Shown one piece after another: positions 44,466 through 53,635 of a stretch of 64,000 bases of DNA. Both the position numbers and the translations under genes were made by a program. Position 1 is the first letter of the stretch, and every line of letters starts with the position of its first letter. The notes under the pieces were generated by a model. The model searched no databases and was not told where the DNA came from. It was given only the letters and a program-made list of their open reading frames with translations. This stretch comes from Virgibacillus profundi (lineage in GTDB: Bacteria; Bacillota; Bacilli; Bacillales; Amphibacillaceae): positions 372,001 through 436,000 of the forward strand of contig NZ_NPOA01000001.1 in assembly GCF_002287375.1 (NCBI RefSeq). Reading direction: 5' to 3'.

Positions 44466-45095
44466 TTTACTTTGAGAAGCTGTGTCAATAGCCAGTGACT
44501 GTAAAATCAAGTGTGTTTGTCTATCGATATATTCCTCAAGTGTGAATTGCTTTTGCAGCACCCAGCGTCTGAATCCCCACATATGACCCTGAATAAAAAT
44601 ATTATTTGCTGAAAGCTCTGCATCCTGTTTTGAAACTTTCCCCGGTAAACATGTCAATATTACGTGTTCAAGCATGTTAACCATTTCCCGTTCTTTCTCC
44701 AGGACATATTCTTTTGTATCTTTTTTTAATGATTTTACTTCCTGATACATGATCACAATTTCTTCCTGCATTTCATCCATTAGATAAAAATATGATCTAA
44801 TTACAGCGACCAGATTATCAACCGATGGATTATCAATGTTGGTCGATGATTCCATACGTTCACGAACCTGCTCGTGGATGGAATCACATACGAGAAACAG
44901 TACATCCTCTTTTGTCCGGATATATTCATAAAGTGTACCAATACTAAATCCGGATTCTTTAGCTATTTCTCTTGTCGTCGTTCGGTGAAAACCCTTTTCT
45001 TTAAAAAGAGTAATGGCTCCTTTGATCATCTGGTTACGTCGTTTTTCTACTAATTCCCGATCTTTTACGGAGGAAAGGACTTGTTCTTGCTTCAT
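44463..45095 (-). CDS. TetR-family transcriptional regulator
   Basis: DNA-binding regulator, 210 aa. The N-terminal HTH spans about residues 17-65 ([42 protein letters not shown]); the C-terminal ligand domain is typical of acyl-CoA-responsive FadR/AcrR-type members. Its ATG directly abuts the meaB stop (TAG), implying tight cotranslation. The likely target is the surrounding acyl-CoA gene block; a palindrome upstream of thiolase (51090) is a candidate operator. The ligand and true target are unknown. Confidence 0.9.
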   Translation of the reverse strand: MKQEQVLSSVKDRELVEKRRNQMIKGAITLFKEKGFHRTTTREIAKESGFSIGTLYEYIRTKEDVLFLVCDSIHEQVRERMESSTNIDNPSVDNLVAVIRSYFYLMDEMQEEIVIMYQEVKSLKKDTKEYVLEKEREMVNMLEHVILTCLPGKVSKQDAELSANNIFIQGHMWGFRRWVLQKQFTLEEYIDRQTHLILQSLAIDTASQSK

Positions 45096-46034
45096 CTAGC
45101 TTTTGCCCCCTTCCTTTTTCCATTTCTCAAACCAGCTGCTTGCCAGCTTGTATGGATCGCTATTCGTATAAATCTCCGGGAGGTAATCATTCGTTTCAAT
45201 GAAGTCCTTCACATCCCGCCAGATTTCTTCGCGAATCAGCTCATACACTTCGAGCTCCTGCTGTGCAACACGTTTCTTCTGACCTTCTGAAGTACTGTAT
45301 AAATATTCATGATGCTGTTTAATTTTTCCCCACAGCTTATCAATGCCTTTATTCTCAGTCGTAATTGTTTTGACAATCGCAGTTTCATGGTTTTCAGTAG
45401 ATGACATCATGACAAGCTCTTTCAATAATGCTTTTAGCTTTCCAAAACCATGAAGATCAGCTTTATTAATAACGAATAAATCTGCTATTTCCATAATCCC
45501 AGCTTTGAAAATCTGCAAAACATCTCCACTATTCGGGGTTAAAACTACAGCTGTCGTATCAACGATCTTCATAATATCCAGCTCTGACTGACCAACACCA
45601 ACCGTTTCCACAATCACCACATCAAAACCATAGGCATCACATATTCGAATAGCATCCTTAGTTGCGCGCGCCAGGCCCCCAAGGCTTCCCCTTGTAGCCA
45701 TACTCCGAATAAATACACCATCATCTGTAAAATGCTGATTCATCCGGACTCTATCACCAAGTAATGCACCACCACTGAACGGACTGGTTGGATCAACCGC
45801 AATCACGGCAACCGTTTTCCCTTCTTCCCGTATCTGGCTGATTAAGCGATTGACAAGTGAGCTCTTTCCAGCCCCTGGTGAACCGGTAAGCCCAACATAT
45901 AGTGCATGTTTTTCTAGTGAAAATACATCACTTAATAATTCGAGTTTTTCCGGGTGGTCATTTTCCACCATGGTAATCGCTCTTGCCAGTGCGCGTATGT
46001 CTTTGTTCTTTATCCGTTCAACGATTTCATGCAT
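45096..46034 (-). CDS. meaB: MeaB/ArgK-family GTPase, B12-mutase chaperone
   Basis: G3E GTPase that loads and protects adenosylcobalamin mutases. It has 312 aa from the ATG at 46034, preceded by AAAGGAT. Walker A GSPGAGKS is at about 51-58, [20 protein letters not shown] is the family switch region, and VINKAD is the G4 motif. A longer in-frame start at 46160 would add 42 residues (VHQRDKA-type repeats) encoded by the 21-bp array; this is rejected. IcmF already carries its own chaperone, so this free copy may serve another mutase. Confidence 0.92.
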   Translation of the reverse strand: MHEIVERIKNKDIRALARAITMVENDHPEKLELLSDVFSLEKHALYVGLTGSPGAGKSSLVNRLISQIREEGKTVAVIAVDPTSPFSGGALLGDRVRMNQHFTDDGVFIRSMATRGSLGGLARATKDAIRICDAYGFDVVIVETVGVGQSELDIMKIVDTTAVVLTPNSGDVLQIFKAGIMEIADLFVINKADLHGFGKLKALLKELVMMSSTENHETAIVKTITTENKGIDKLWGKIKQHHEYLYSTSEGQKKRVAQQELEVYELIREEIWRDVKDFIETNDYLPEIYTNSDPYKLASSWFEKWKKEGGKS

Positions 46035-46069
46035 TTGTAGTGCATCCTTTCTGGGTTTGCTTGGGTAAT

Positions 46070-46189
46070 GGTGTGCGACTTTATGGTGTGGGTGCACGGC
46101 TTTATCGCGTTGGTGCACAGCTTTACGGCGCTGGTGCACGACTTTAACAGGCGGCTGCACGGCTTTCCTGCCCCGGTGTCAGCGCATCC
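46070..46189 (+). repeat. 21-bp phased repeat array, GGTGCACGGCTTTA core
   Basis: Five units of exactly 21 bp start at 46070, 46091, 46112, 46133 and 46154, plus a partial sixth. The core is GGTGCACGGCTTTA; the remaining seven bases vary (for example TCGCGTT, CGGCGCT). The block is GC-richer than its neighbours. It begins 36 bp upstream of the meaB ATG and ends 4 bp from the acdA stop. Confidence 0.85.
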
Positions 46190-46193
46190 ACCT

Positions 46194-47333
46194 CTATTTT
46201 GTCAGCATTCTCCCAATAACAAGTCGCTGTATTTCATTTGTTCCTTCATAAATTTGGGTGATCTTAGCATCTCGCATATAGCGTTCTACTGGATAATCCT
46301 TTGTATAACCATATCCGCCGAATACTTGGACTGCTTCCACGGTTATGCGCATTGCTGCGTCCCCGGCAAATAATTTGGACATTGCTGATGCTTTCCCATA
46401 TGACTTGCCTTCAGATTCCAGCCATGCTGCCTGGTAGGTTAGCAGTCTGGAAGCTTCCACTTCTGTAGCCATATCTGCTAATTTAAAAGATATCCCTTGA
46501 TTATGTGCAATCGGCTTTCCGAATTGTTCCCGTTCTTTTGCATAATCCACTGATGCATCCAGTGCACCCTGAGCAATTCCAAGTGCCTGTGCTGCAATTC
46601 CGTTACGGCCACCATCAAGTGTTGTCATTGCAATTTTAAATCCATCACCTTCAGCACCCAGCATATTTTCTTTAGGTATACGGCAATTTTCAAAAATCAG
46701 CTCTGTTGTTGGAGATGAACGGATCCCAAGTTTCCTTTCTTTTTTACCAAATGTGAATCCTTCCGTGCCCTTTTCTACAATAAATGCACTGATTCCTTTA
46801 TGCTTGGCGTCTGCATCAGTTTTTGCAAATACGATATAAATATCTGCAACGCCACCATTCGTAATCCATACTTTGCTGCCATTCAGCACATAATGGTCGC
46901 CATCTTCTTTTGCAGTTGTCTTCATCGATACAACGTCACTACCCGCACCTGGTTCTGACAATGCATATGCACCTAATGCTTCCCCTGTTGCCAGGCGATA
47001 CAGAAATGTTTTCTTCTGTTCTTCATTTCCATAGGTAAAGATCGGCCAGCTTGCGAGTGAAAGATGTGCGGAAAGTGTTACACCAGTTGATGCACAAACA
47101 CGTGACAACTCTTCAACGGCAATGACATAGCTGACATAGTCTGCACCGATTCCACCATATTCTTCCGGCCACGGAATTCCGGTTAATCCAAGCTCCGCCA
47201 TTTTGTCAAAAATTCCACGGTCAAACCGCTCTTCCTCATCACGCTCTGCAGCTGTAGGTTCCACTTCTTTTTTTGCAAAATCACGGACCATTTTACGTAG
47301 CATTTCCTGTTCGTCTGTTAGTTGAAAATTCAT
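46194..47333 (-). CDS. acdA: Acyl-CoA dehydrogenase AcdA
   Basis: FAD enzyme for the first step of beta-oxidation, 379 aa. FAD/substrate motifs [14 protein letters not shown] and the FAD-adenine motif in [24 protein letters not shown] are present, with the catalytic Glu in IYEGTNEIQ. It is close over its full length to B. subtilis AcdA ([28 protein letters not shown]). Start after GAGGAGG, 15 nt past the neighbouring dehydrogenase. Chain-length preference is not readable. Confidence 0.96.
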   Translation of the reverse strand: MNFQLTDEQEMLRKMVRDFAKKEVEPTAAERDEEERFDRGIFDKMAELGLTGIPWPEEYGGIGADYVSYVIAVEELSRVCASTGVTLSAHLSLASWPIFTYGNEEQKKTFLYRLATGEALGAYALSEPGAGSDVVSMKTTAKEDGDHYVLNGSKVWITNGGVADIYIVFAKTDADAKHKGISAFIVEKGTEGFTFGKKERKLGIRSSPTTELIFENCRIPKENMLGAEGDGFKIAMTTLDGGRNGIAAQALGIAQGALDASVDYAKEREQFGKPIAHNQGISFKLADMATEVEASRLLTYQAAWLESEGKSYGKASAMSKLFAGDAAMRITVEAVQVFGGYGYTKDYPVERYMRDAKITQIYEGTNEIQRLVIGRMLTK

Positions 47334-47348
47334 ATTCTGTTATCCTCC

Positions 47349-48485
47349 TCAGTCTTTCAGCAAATTTTTCGCAATCACAATATGTTGAATCTCATTAGTT
47401 CCCTCATATATTTCAGTCACTTTTGCATCACGGAAAAAGCGTTCTGCCGGATAATCTTCGGTATAACCATAGCCACCGTAAACCTGCACAGCCTCAATCG
47501 CAGCCTTCATCGCTGTTTTTGATGCATACATTTTAGCCATCGAAGCTTCTTTGCTGCATGGAATATCTCGCTCAACAAGTGATGCAACGTTATAGACTAG
47601 CAGTTTAGATGCCTCTACCTCTGTTGCCATGTCTGCCAGTTTAAAAGATATCCCTTGGTTGTGGGCGATTGGTTTTCCAAATTGTTCCCGCTCTTTGGCG
47701 TAGTTAACCGCATGTTCAAGTGCAGCTTCACCAATACCAAGTGCTTGTGCCGCTATTCCAATTCGACCAACATTCAAATTTGCCATAGCAATTTTAAATC
47801 CATCGCCTTCGTTGCCGAGAAGCTGATCTTTCGGTATAACACATTGGTCAAAATTTAATTGGACAGTGCTTGAGCCATGCAGTCCCATTTTCTTTTCTTT
47901 TTTTCCGATGATCAGCCCCGGTGAATCCTGTTCAACAATAAATGCGCTGATTCCTTTGGGACCTTTACCTGTTCTGGCAAAGGTGATGTATGTATCTGCA
48001 GCACCTCCATTGGTGATAAATACTTTTGAACCATTTAGAATATAATTATCCCCATCTTTTTTTGCAGATGTTTTCATGCTCCCAACATCAGATCCTGCAC
48101 CTGATTCAGTTACCGCAAAAGCACCCAAATATTCGCCTGAGGCAAGCTTTGGTAAGTATTTTTTCTTCTGTTCTTCATTTCCGAAATATAAAATTGGGTT
48201 CGTACCAACAGATGTATGGACAGATAAAATCACACCAAGTGTTGCACTAACCTTCGACAGTTCATTGATTGCAATAATATAAGAAGTGTAATCCATCCCG
48301 CTTCCGCCATATGCTTCAGGGATTGGAATTCCCATTAATCCAAGCTCACCCATCTTTTGGATGATTTCCTTTGGAAAACGATCCTCTTTTTCCATGCGTT
48401 CGATTTCTGGTGTAACCTCTTTTCGGGCAAAGTCCCGAACTACTTTCCTCATCATTACCTGTTCCTCGGAAAAGTTCATGTTCAT
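47349..48485 (-). CDS. Acyl-CoA dehydrogenase (short-chain type)
   Basis: Second FAD acyl-CoA dehydrogenase, 378 aa, paralogous to the next gene. GAFAVTESGAGSDVGSM, GGYGYTEDYPAERFFRDAKV and catalytic IYEGTNEIQ are intact. It resembles the butyryl-CoA dehydrogenase/MmgC type by its place beside hydroxybutyryl-CoA dehydrogenase and thiolase. AAAGGGGG precedes the ATG at 48485. The pair of dehydrogenases probably covers different acyl chains, perhaps linear and branched. Confidence 0.94.
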   Translation of the reverse strand: MNMNFSEEQVMMRKVVRDFARKEVTPEIERMEKEDRFPKEIIQKMGELGLMGIPIPEAYGGSGMDYTSYIIAINELSKVSATLGVILSVHTSVGTNPILYFGNEEQKKKYLPKLASGEYLGAFAVTESGAGSDVGSMKTSAKKDGDNYILNGSKVFITNGGAADTYITFARTGKGPKGISAFIVEQDSPGLIIGKKEKKMGLHGSSTVQLNFDQCVIPKDQLLGNEGDGFKIAMANLNVGRIGIAAQALGIGEAALEHAVNYAKEREQFGKPIAHNQGISFKLADMATEVEASKLLVYNVASLVERDIPCSKEASMAKMYASKTAMKAAIEAVQVYGGYGYTEDYPAERFFRDAKVTEIYEGTNEIQHIVIAKNLLKD

Positions 48486-48581
48486 ACTTATGCCCCCTTT
48501 CTGAAAATTTCATGTTGGTTGCAGTCGCTTTGTTATGAAGCTGCTGATTCCATCTTATTCTGATCAAGCATTTCCATATTT

Positions 48582-49433
48582 TTAACTATACTGATAAAAT
48601 CCCCGGCCTGACTTCTTTCCCAGCCAGCCCGCTTTTACGTATTGTCTAAGCAGTGGGCATGGGCGATATTTGCTGTCACCGAAGCCTTCATGGAGTACTT
48701 CCATAATATATAGGCATGTGTCCAGGCCTATAAAATCGGCTAATGTTATTGGGCCCATTGGATGATTTGTTCCAAGTTTCATTACCGTATCCACATCTTC
48801 AGGTGATGCTACCCCTTCATATACCGTATAGATAGCCTCATTGATCATCGGCATGAGTACACGATTTGATACAAATCCCGGGAAATCTTTTACCTCTACA
48901 GGCGTTTTATTCAGCTTATTTGTCATTGATTCAATTGCCTTGTAAGTATCATCACTTGTTTGCAGTCCACGGATAATTTCTACCAGCTTCATTACTGGAA
49001 CCGGATTCATAAAATGCATCCCAATAACCTGCTCCGGCCGATTGGTTGCAGCAGCAATTTCTGTGATCGGTAGTGATGACGTATTGGATGCCAATATTGC
49101 ATGCTTTGGTGCAACAGCATCAAGTTCACCGAAGACCTTCTTTTTTACTTCCATATTTTCTACAACCGCTTCAATTACAAAATCACAATCATGTGCATCC
49201 TTCAGCTCAGTGGAAGAATTTAATCTTCTTAATGCATCTGTTTTATCTCTATCTGTCATGCGTTTTTTTCCGACTGCACGTGTAAGCAGCTTTTCGATAT
49301 TTTTCATTCCTTTTTCAAGTGCAGCTTCATTCATGTCGTTTAGCAGTACATTAAAGCCGGACTGGGCACAAACCTGAGCAATTCCTGCACCCATCTGCCC
49401 AGCACCAATTACCATTACTTTTTTTATTGTCAT
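48582..49433 (-). CDS. hbd: 3-hydroxybutyryl-CoA dehydrogenase
   Basis: NAD-dependent dehydrogenase of beta-oxidation, 283 aa. N-terminal Rossmann motif [17 protein letters not shown]; catalytic His in [17 protein letters not shown]-terminal 3HCDH domain with [16 protein letters not shown] and [28 protein letters not shown] precedes the ATG. It equates with MmgB/Hbd of Bacilli and lies between thiolase and the acyl-CoA dehydrogenases. Confidence 0.96.
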   Translation of the reverse strand: MTIKKVMVIGAGQMGAGIAQVCAQSGFNVLLNDMNEAALEKGMKNIEKLLTRAVGKKRMTDRDKTDALRRLNSSTELKDAHDCDFVIEAVVENMEVKKKVFGELDAVAPKHAILASNTSSLPITEIAAATNRPEQVIGMHFMNPVPVMKLVEIIRGLQTSDDTYKAIESMTNKLNKTPVEVKDFPGFVSNRVLMPMINEAIYTVYEGVASPEDVDTVMKLGTNHPMGPITLADFIGLDTCLYIMEVLHEGFGDSKYRPCPLLRQYVKAGWLGKKSGRGFYQYS

Positions 49434-49510
49434 AACGAGGTCCTCCTTTTATTACCTAACTCGGGCTAGGTTAATGTGTTAGTATCTTTGCGGGTAGTTA
49501 TTGCTGCAAG

Positions 49511-49800
49511 CTGGGAGTTGAGAGAGCGCTTCTGAAAGTTGAGAGATAACTGCATTAGTTGAGAGATAGTTTCTGGAAGTTGAGAGATAACTGCATTAGT
49601 TGAGAGATAGCCCCTGAAAGTTGAGAGACAAACGACTATTTCTTCATTATCACTCAACTTTCTCTGAGGTTCTCTCAACTTTAGTCCCCTGACTCTCAAC
49701 TTCGGCATAGCGTCTCTCAACTTTAGTCCCCTGTCTCTCAAGTCTGGCATAGTCTCTCAACTCTGCCCCTGCTTCTCTCAACTTCCGCCCTCTCTCAAAC
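49511..49800. repeat. Phased TTGAGAGA array with two inverted arms
   Basis: Six TTGAGAGA cores on the plus strand start at 49518, 49539, 49559, 49580, 49600 and 49621 (steps 21, 20, 21, 20, 21). After a short gap the same core appears inverted (CTCTCAA-type) about eight times, ending at 49657, 49678, 49699, 49720, 49741, 49760, 49781 and 49798 (mostly 21-bp steps). The two arms could pair as one long hairpin. It fills the thiolase-hbd gap, 28 bp past the thiolase stop. Confidence 0.85.
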
Positions 49801-49828
49801 ACCAAAAGTCCAAACTACATTTCCCAAT

Positions 49829-51016
49829 CTAGCTTTTCGGCACTTCTACCAATACAGCGTCACCCTGTCCGCCGCCACTGCAAATCGCTGCAATTCCTAG
49901 TCCGCCGCCACGGCGTTTTAATTCATGAATTAATGTTAAAATAATCCGCCCGCCACTTGCACCAATTGGATGACCCAATGCAACAGCTCCACCATTTACA
50001 TTAACTTTTTCATGATCAATTCCAGCAATTTTCCCACTGGCTAGGGAGACAGCTGCAAATGCTTCGTTGATTTCGAATAAATCTATTTCATCTTTTGAAT
50101 GACCGGTTTTTTCCAACAATTTATTGATTACCAGACCTGGAGTTTGCGGGAAATTCTTCGCTTCCACCGCAACCTCAGCATGACCTAATACTGTTGCCAT
50201 TGGAGTCTTTCCTAATTCTTCTGCTTTTTCATCAGACATTACTACAAATGCACATGCGCCGTCATTGACACCTGGCGCATTTCCAGCTGTGATTGTACCT
50301 TCTGCTCCAAAAGCCGGACGTAGCTTACCCAGTTTTTCCACGCTTGTATCTTTACGTGGTGCTTCGTCCGTATCAACAACGATAGGGTCGCTTTTTCGCT
50401 GTGGTACTTCCATTGCAACAATTTCCTCGGCAAATTTCCCATTTTCTATCGCCTGTACTGCACGTTGATGGCTGCGGTATGACCATTCATCCTGCGCTTC
50501 TCTGGTTAATTCGTATTCCTCAGCCGTTGTATTTCCATAATTACCCATGTGTACACCTGTAAATGAGCATGTTAGGCCATCATGTACCATCATATCTTTG
50601 ACTTCTTTATCCCCCATGCGATTTCCCCAGCGTGCGTCAGGCAGAAAATAAGGCGCATTGCTCATGCTTTCCATACCACCTGCAACAATTACATCCTCAT
50701 CTCCAAGACGAATAAGCTGATCCGCTAACGTTACACTGCGCAAGCCCGATGCACAGACCTTATTGATTGTCTCCGTTTTCACTTCCCATGGAATACCTGC
50801 TTCCCGCGCAGCCTGTCTTGAAGGAATTTGTCCCTGACCACCTTGCAGAACGTTCCCTATAATAACTTCATCAATTTGCGAGCCGTCCATTCCAGCGCGA
50901 TTTAAAGCTTCTTTGATAGCCGCTCCACCCAACTGTGATGCGGTAAACGACTTTAGGGATCCACCAAATTTTCCAAATGGTGTTCTGGCACCTGACACAA
51001 TTACAGTTTTTCTCAT
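49829..51016 (-). CDS. thl: Acetyl-CoA acetyltransferase (thiolase)
   Basis: Thiolase, 395 aa from the ATG at 51016, preceded by AAGGAGG. Catalytic residues: Cys in [11 protein letters not shown], His in [10 protein letters not shown] and the second Cys in [12 protein letters not shown]. It could work in degradation (with hbd and the acyl-CoA dehydrogenases) or in making acetoacetyl-CoA; the operon favours degradation. A start at 51076 would add 20 residues and lies before the ribosome site. Confidence 0.95.
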   Translation of the reverse strand: MRKTVIVSGARTPFGKFGGSLKSFTASQLGGAAIKEALNRAGMDGSQIDEVIIGNVLQGGQGQIPSRQAAREAGIPWEVKTETINKVCASGLRSVTLADQLIRLGDEDVIVAGGMESMSNAPYFLPDARWGNRMGDKEVKDMMVHDGLTCSFTGVHMGNYGNTTAEEYELTREAQDEWSYRSHQRAVQAIENGKFAEEIVAMEVPQRKSDPIVVDTDEAPRKDTSVEKLGKLRPAFGAEGTITAGNAPGVNDGACAFVVMSDEKAEELGKTPMATVLGHAEVAVEAKNFPQTPGLVINKLLEKTGHSKDEIDLFEINEAFAAVSLASGKIAGIDHEKVNVNGGAVALGHPIGASGGRIILTLIHELKRRGGGLGIAAICSGGGQGDAVLVEVPKS

Positions 51017-51089
51017 CTTAAAATCCTCCTTGTTATAATCATTTTCACTAATAAACGAAACCTTTTCAAAAAACACAAAACCACTATGA

Positions 51090-51105
51090 TCGAACGCTCG
51101 CTCAA
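51090..51105. promoter_or_regulatory. Candidate TetR-type operator upstream of thiolase
   Basis: TCGAACGCTCGCTCAA is an imperfect 16-bp palindrome with 5 of 8 paired positions, and the NGAnCG...CGnTCN style of TetR-family operators for acyl-CoA genes. It lies 74 nt before the thiolase ATG, between fadF and thl. Confidence 0.35.
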
Positions 51106-51153
51106 CTTGTATTCGTTTTAAAAGAGGCGCGTTATTGCTACCCCTCCATTAAA

Positions 51154-53268
51154 TTAAGCTGTCTTCGTTTCTTCTTCAACCAATACAGATAATGCTAGAA
51201 TTTCAGCAACATCCATAGTACTTATATCTTCCTCTACTTCTTTCGCCTTTGTTCCATCACTTAGCATCGTTAAGCAATAAGGACATGCACTTGAAATCAT
51301 TGTTGGCTGAACGGCCATTGCCTGTTCTGTGCGGGAAACGTTTATGCGATTACCAGTAGTTTCCTCTGTCCACATTAGTCCACCACCAGCACCACAGCAC
51401 ATGCCGTTTTCTTTATTTCGGTCCATTTCCACCAGTTCAAGACCTGGTATGGAAGTTAGAATTTCCCTTGGTGGATCATATACCCCATTATATCTTCCTA
51501 AGTAACAGGAATCATGATAGGTTAATCTTTCATTAATTGCCAGTTGTGGCTTCAATTTTCCATTCATTACAAGATCATAAAGCATTTGTGTATGGTGATA
51601 CACTTCCGCTTTATACCCAAAATCAGGGTACTCATTTTTGAAAATATTATAGGCGTGTGGATCAATTGTAACGATCTTTGTCACACCATTTTTCTCAAAT
51701 TCTTTTATATTTTTTTCTGCGATCTCCTGGAATAAGAATTCATTCCCGATACGACGGGCTGTATCCCCGGAATTCGCTTCTTTATTTCCTAGTATCGCAA
51801 AGCTTACACCTGCCTGGTTCATAAGTTTTGCAAAAGCAAGTGCGATTTTCTGACTGCGGCTATCATAAGCCCCCATTGAACTTACCCAGAAAAGGTATTC
51901 AAATTCTTTATCTTCCTTCTTCAATTCCTTCACTGTAGGGATATATGCAGATTCGTCCTGCTCACGCCATTTAATACGATCTTTTTTCGACAGTCCCCAA
52001 GGATTTCCTTGACGCTCAATATTCATAACTGCACGCTGGATATCAGAATCCATTTTACCTTCTGTCATGACAAGATAACGACGCATATCAATAATTGTTC
52101 CTACATGCTCGTTGTTTACCGGACAAGCATCTTCACAATTTCGGCAAGTTGTACAACCCGAAAGCTCTTCCTCTGTAATAATATCGCCTATTAAACTAGC
52201 ACTCTGCACGGTTGCTGCAGCTTCACTTCCACCACTTGCTTGATTTCCCTGTGTTCCTGAAAAAGCATAGGTAGGAACCCATGGTGATTTACCTGTAATG
52301 GCTGCACCCTTTTCGGTTAAATGATCTCGAACCTTGACCATAATATCCATTGGTGACAGCATTTTACCGGTTCCGGCCGCAGGACAAACATCTGTACAGC
52401 GTCCACATTCCACACATGCGTAAAAATCTATCATTTGATGCTGTTCAAAGTCTTCCACCTTCCCAACACCAAATGAAATTTCCTCTTCACTTTCCTCTGC
52501 ATCCTCATCCATTTCTATATCAAAGTCGATTTTATTCAATTTACCTGGTACACGCTTACTTAAAAACACATTAATCGGTGCTGCTAGCAAGTGGGCGTGC
52601 TTCGATTGTGGTACATAAACCAGGAATGACAGAATCGTAATCGTATGTATCCACCAGAAAATATAAAACAGCACCATAGCACTCGTCTCCGGCACCCAGC
52701 TGAATCCTAATGCTATTAAACTAGCAACAGGCTCTGTCCATACTGCTTCATGGCCATGCCAGATTTGCGCCATCCCATTACCAAATAACACAGATAACAT
52801 CAGTGTTCCAATAAATATCAGTACTAAACCAGCTTTAAATCCTCGTTTCAGACGAACAATTTTTTCCATGTAACGTCGGTAAAAGGCCCAAACTACTGCT
52901 ACCAGAATCATTAGTGTAACGAGTTCCTGGAAAAATACAAAGCCAGGATAAAATACACCAAACGGCAGGTGGTTTCCTGGAGATAAACCTTTTACAAACA
53001 TGTCAATCGCACCAAATTGCACGAGCAGAAATCCGTAAAACATCATGACATGAATCGTCCCTGATTTTTTATCCTTTAAAAGCTTCGATTGTCCGAAAAC
53101 AATCTTTCCTACTCGGCGAAACCGTTCTTTAAAATCACGATCAAATTCTGATTTCTTCCCCAGCTTAATATATGCTATTCTAGTTGCTACAACTTTAGCA
53201 AATAAGTATAGGCCATATATTGTAATTGCAATAAATGCCAATAAATTAATCAGTAAAAATGTTTCCAT
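51154..53268 (-). CDS. fadF: FadF-type iron-sulfur membrane oxidoreductase
   Basis: Probable link between acyl-CoA dehydrogenation and the quinone pool, 704 aa. The N-terminal half has about six membrane helices (nitrate reductase gamma-like). Then come two 4Fe-4S sites, CVECGRCTDVCP at 285-296 and CTTCRNCEDACP at 372-383, and two CCG-type domains (CYLGRYNGVYDPPREIL, CCGAGGGLMW and SSACPYCLTML). This is the YwjF/FadF architecture. A FadR-type operator sits in its promoter. It leads the beta-oxidation block and lies just after argS in reverse order, as in B. subtilis. Confidence 0.94.
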   Translation of the reverse strand: METFLLINLLAFIAITIYGLYLFAKVVATRIAYIKLGKKSEFDRDFKERFRRVGKIVFGQSKLLKDKKSGTIHVMMFYGFLLVQFGAIDMFVKGLSPGNHLPFGVFYPGFVFFQELVTLMILVAVVWAFYRRYMEKIVRLKRGFKAGLVLIFIGTLMLSVLFGNGMAQIWHGHEAVWTEPVASLIALGFSWVPETSAMVLFYIFWWIHTITILSFLVYVPQSKHAHLLAAPINVFLSKRVPGKLNKIDFDIEMDEDAEESEEEISFGVGKVEDFEQHQMIDFYACVECGRCTDVCPAAGTGKMLSPMDIMVKVRDHLTEKGAAITGKSPWVPTYAFSGTQGNQASGGSEAAATVQSASLIGDIITEEELSGCTTCRNCEDACPVNNEHVGTIIDMRRYLVMTEGKMDSDIQRAVMNIERQGNPWGLSKKDRIKWREQDESAYIPTVKELKKEDKEFEYLFWVSSMGAYDSRSQKIALAFAKLMNQAGVSFAILGNKEANSGDTARRIGNEFLFQEIAEKNIKEFEKNGVTKIVTIDPHAYNIFKNEYPDFGYKAEVYHHTQMLYDLVMNGKLKPQLAINERLTYHDSCYLGRYNGVYDPPREILTSIPGLELVEMDRNKENGMCCGAGGGLMWTEETTGNRINVSRTEQAMAVQPTMISSACPYCLTMLSDGTKAKEVEEDISTMDVAEILALSVLVEEETKTA

Positions 53269-53377
53269 AACCAGCGCCCCCTTTAATTCTTGTATTCTAC
53301 CAGGAATGACAGCGATTCCATTTTTCAGAAAAAATAAATTACCTGCAAATGGTTATTCCTATAAATCTCTTATTACT

Positions 53378-53406
53378 ATTTTAAATGTGAATGATCATTC
53401 AGTCAA
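53378..53406 (-). promoter_or_regulatory. fadF: fadF promoter with FadR-type operator in the spacer
   Basis: Minus strand: -35 TTGACT (53406-53401), 17-bp spacer, -10 TAAAAT (53383-53378). The spacer holds the perfect 14-bp palindrome TGAATGATCATTCA (53388-53401), matching the B. subtilis FadR (YsiA) box type TGAATGA...TCATTCA. A repressor bound here would physically cover the promoter; long-chain acyl-CoA would release it. Confidence 0.8.
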
Positions 53407-53436
53407 CTGTTTTTATAAAAGGAGTGACAATAATCA

Positions 53437-53528
53437 TTAGAAAACTTGGCTTATCGCCAAGCATTAATGGCGAAAGCCTTAGTTGAACTTATACTGATTT
53501 CCTAAGAAAGTTATACTTGCCAATCAGT
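53437..53528 (+). repeat. Dispersed hairpin repeat, copy 2
   Basis: Second copy of the element at 23345. TTAGAAAACTTGGCTT starts at 53437, followed by a TTGGC/GCCAA hairpin. The 53-nt core (53476-53528) starts GCCTTAGTTGAACTTATACT and ends with arms ACTGATT and AATCAGT. Core arms pair in both copies although their bases differ slightly. Confidence 0.8.
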
Positions 53529-53529
53529 G

Positions 53530-53615
53530 TTAAAAATATAAGTCCCCTCAAGTCACAAATATCCAGTAAAACTTCAACCACTTTACTGCCTATTGCAACT
53601 AACCCAAGGGGACCC
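53530..53615 (-). ncRNA. Structured RNA candidate downstream of argS
   Basis: On the minus strand GGGTCCCCTTGGG (53615-53603) can pair with CTTGAGGGGACTT (53552-53540) over 13 bp. Four or five of these are G-U pairs, so the fold is complete only in RNA from this strand. An inner hairpin pairs CAGTAAA with TTTACTG (53588-53582 with 53570-53564). A TTATATTTTTAA tail follows, so it may double as the argS terminator. No family recognised. Confidence 0.5.
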
Positions 53616-53635
53616 ATCCTTAAAGTGTAAGCTTT

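Noticed and set aside
46035-46160. 42-residue N-terminal extension of MeaB
   Set aside because: Encoded entirely by the 21-bp repeat block; the conserved protein and a ribosome site begin at 46034.
53269-53377. T-box or other amino-acid riboswitch near argS/fadF
   Set aside because: No T-box sequence (TGGNACCGCG type) and argS is preceded directly by ywiB with coupled translation.
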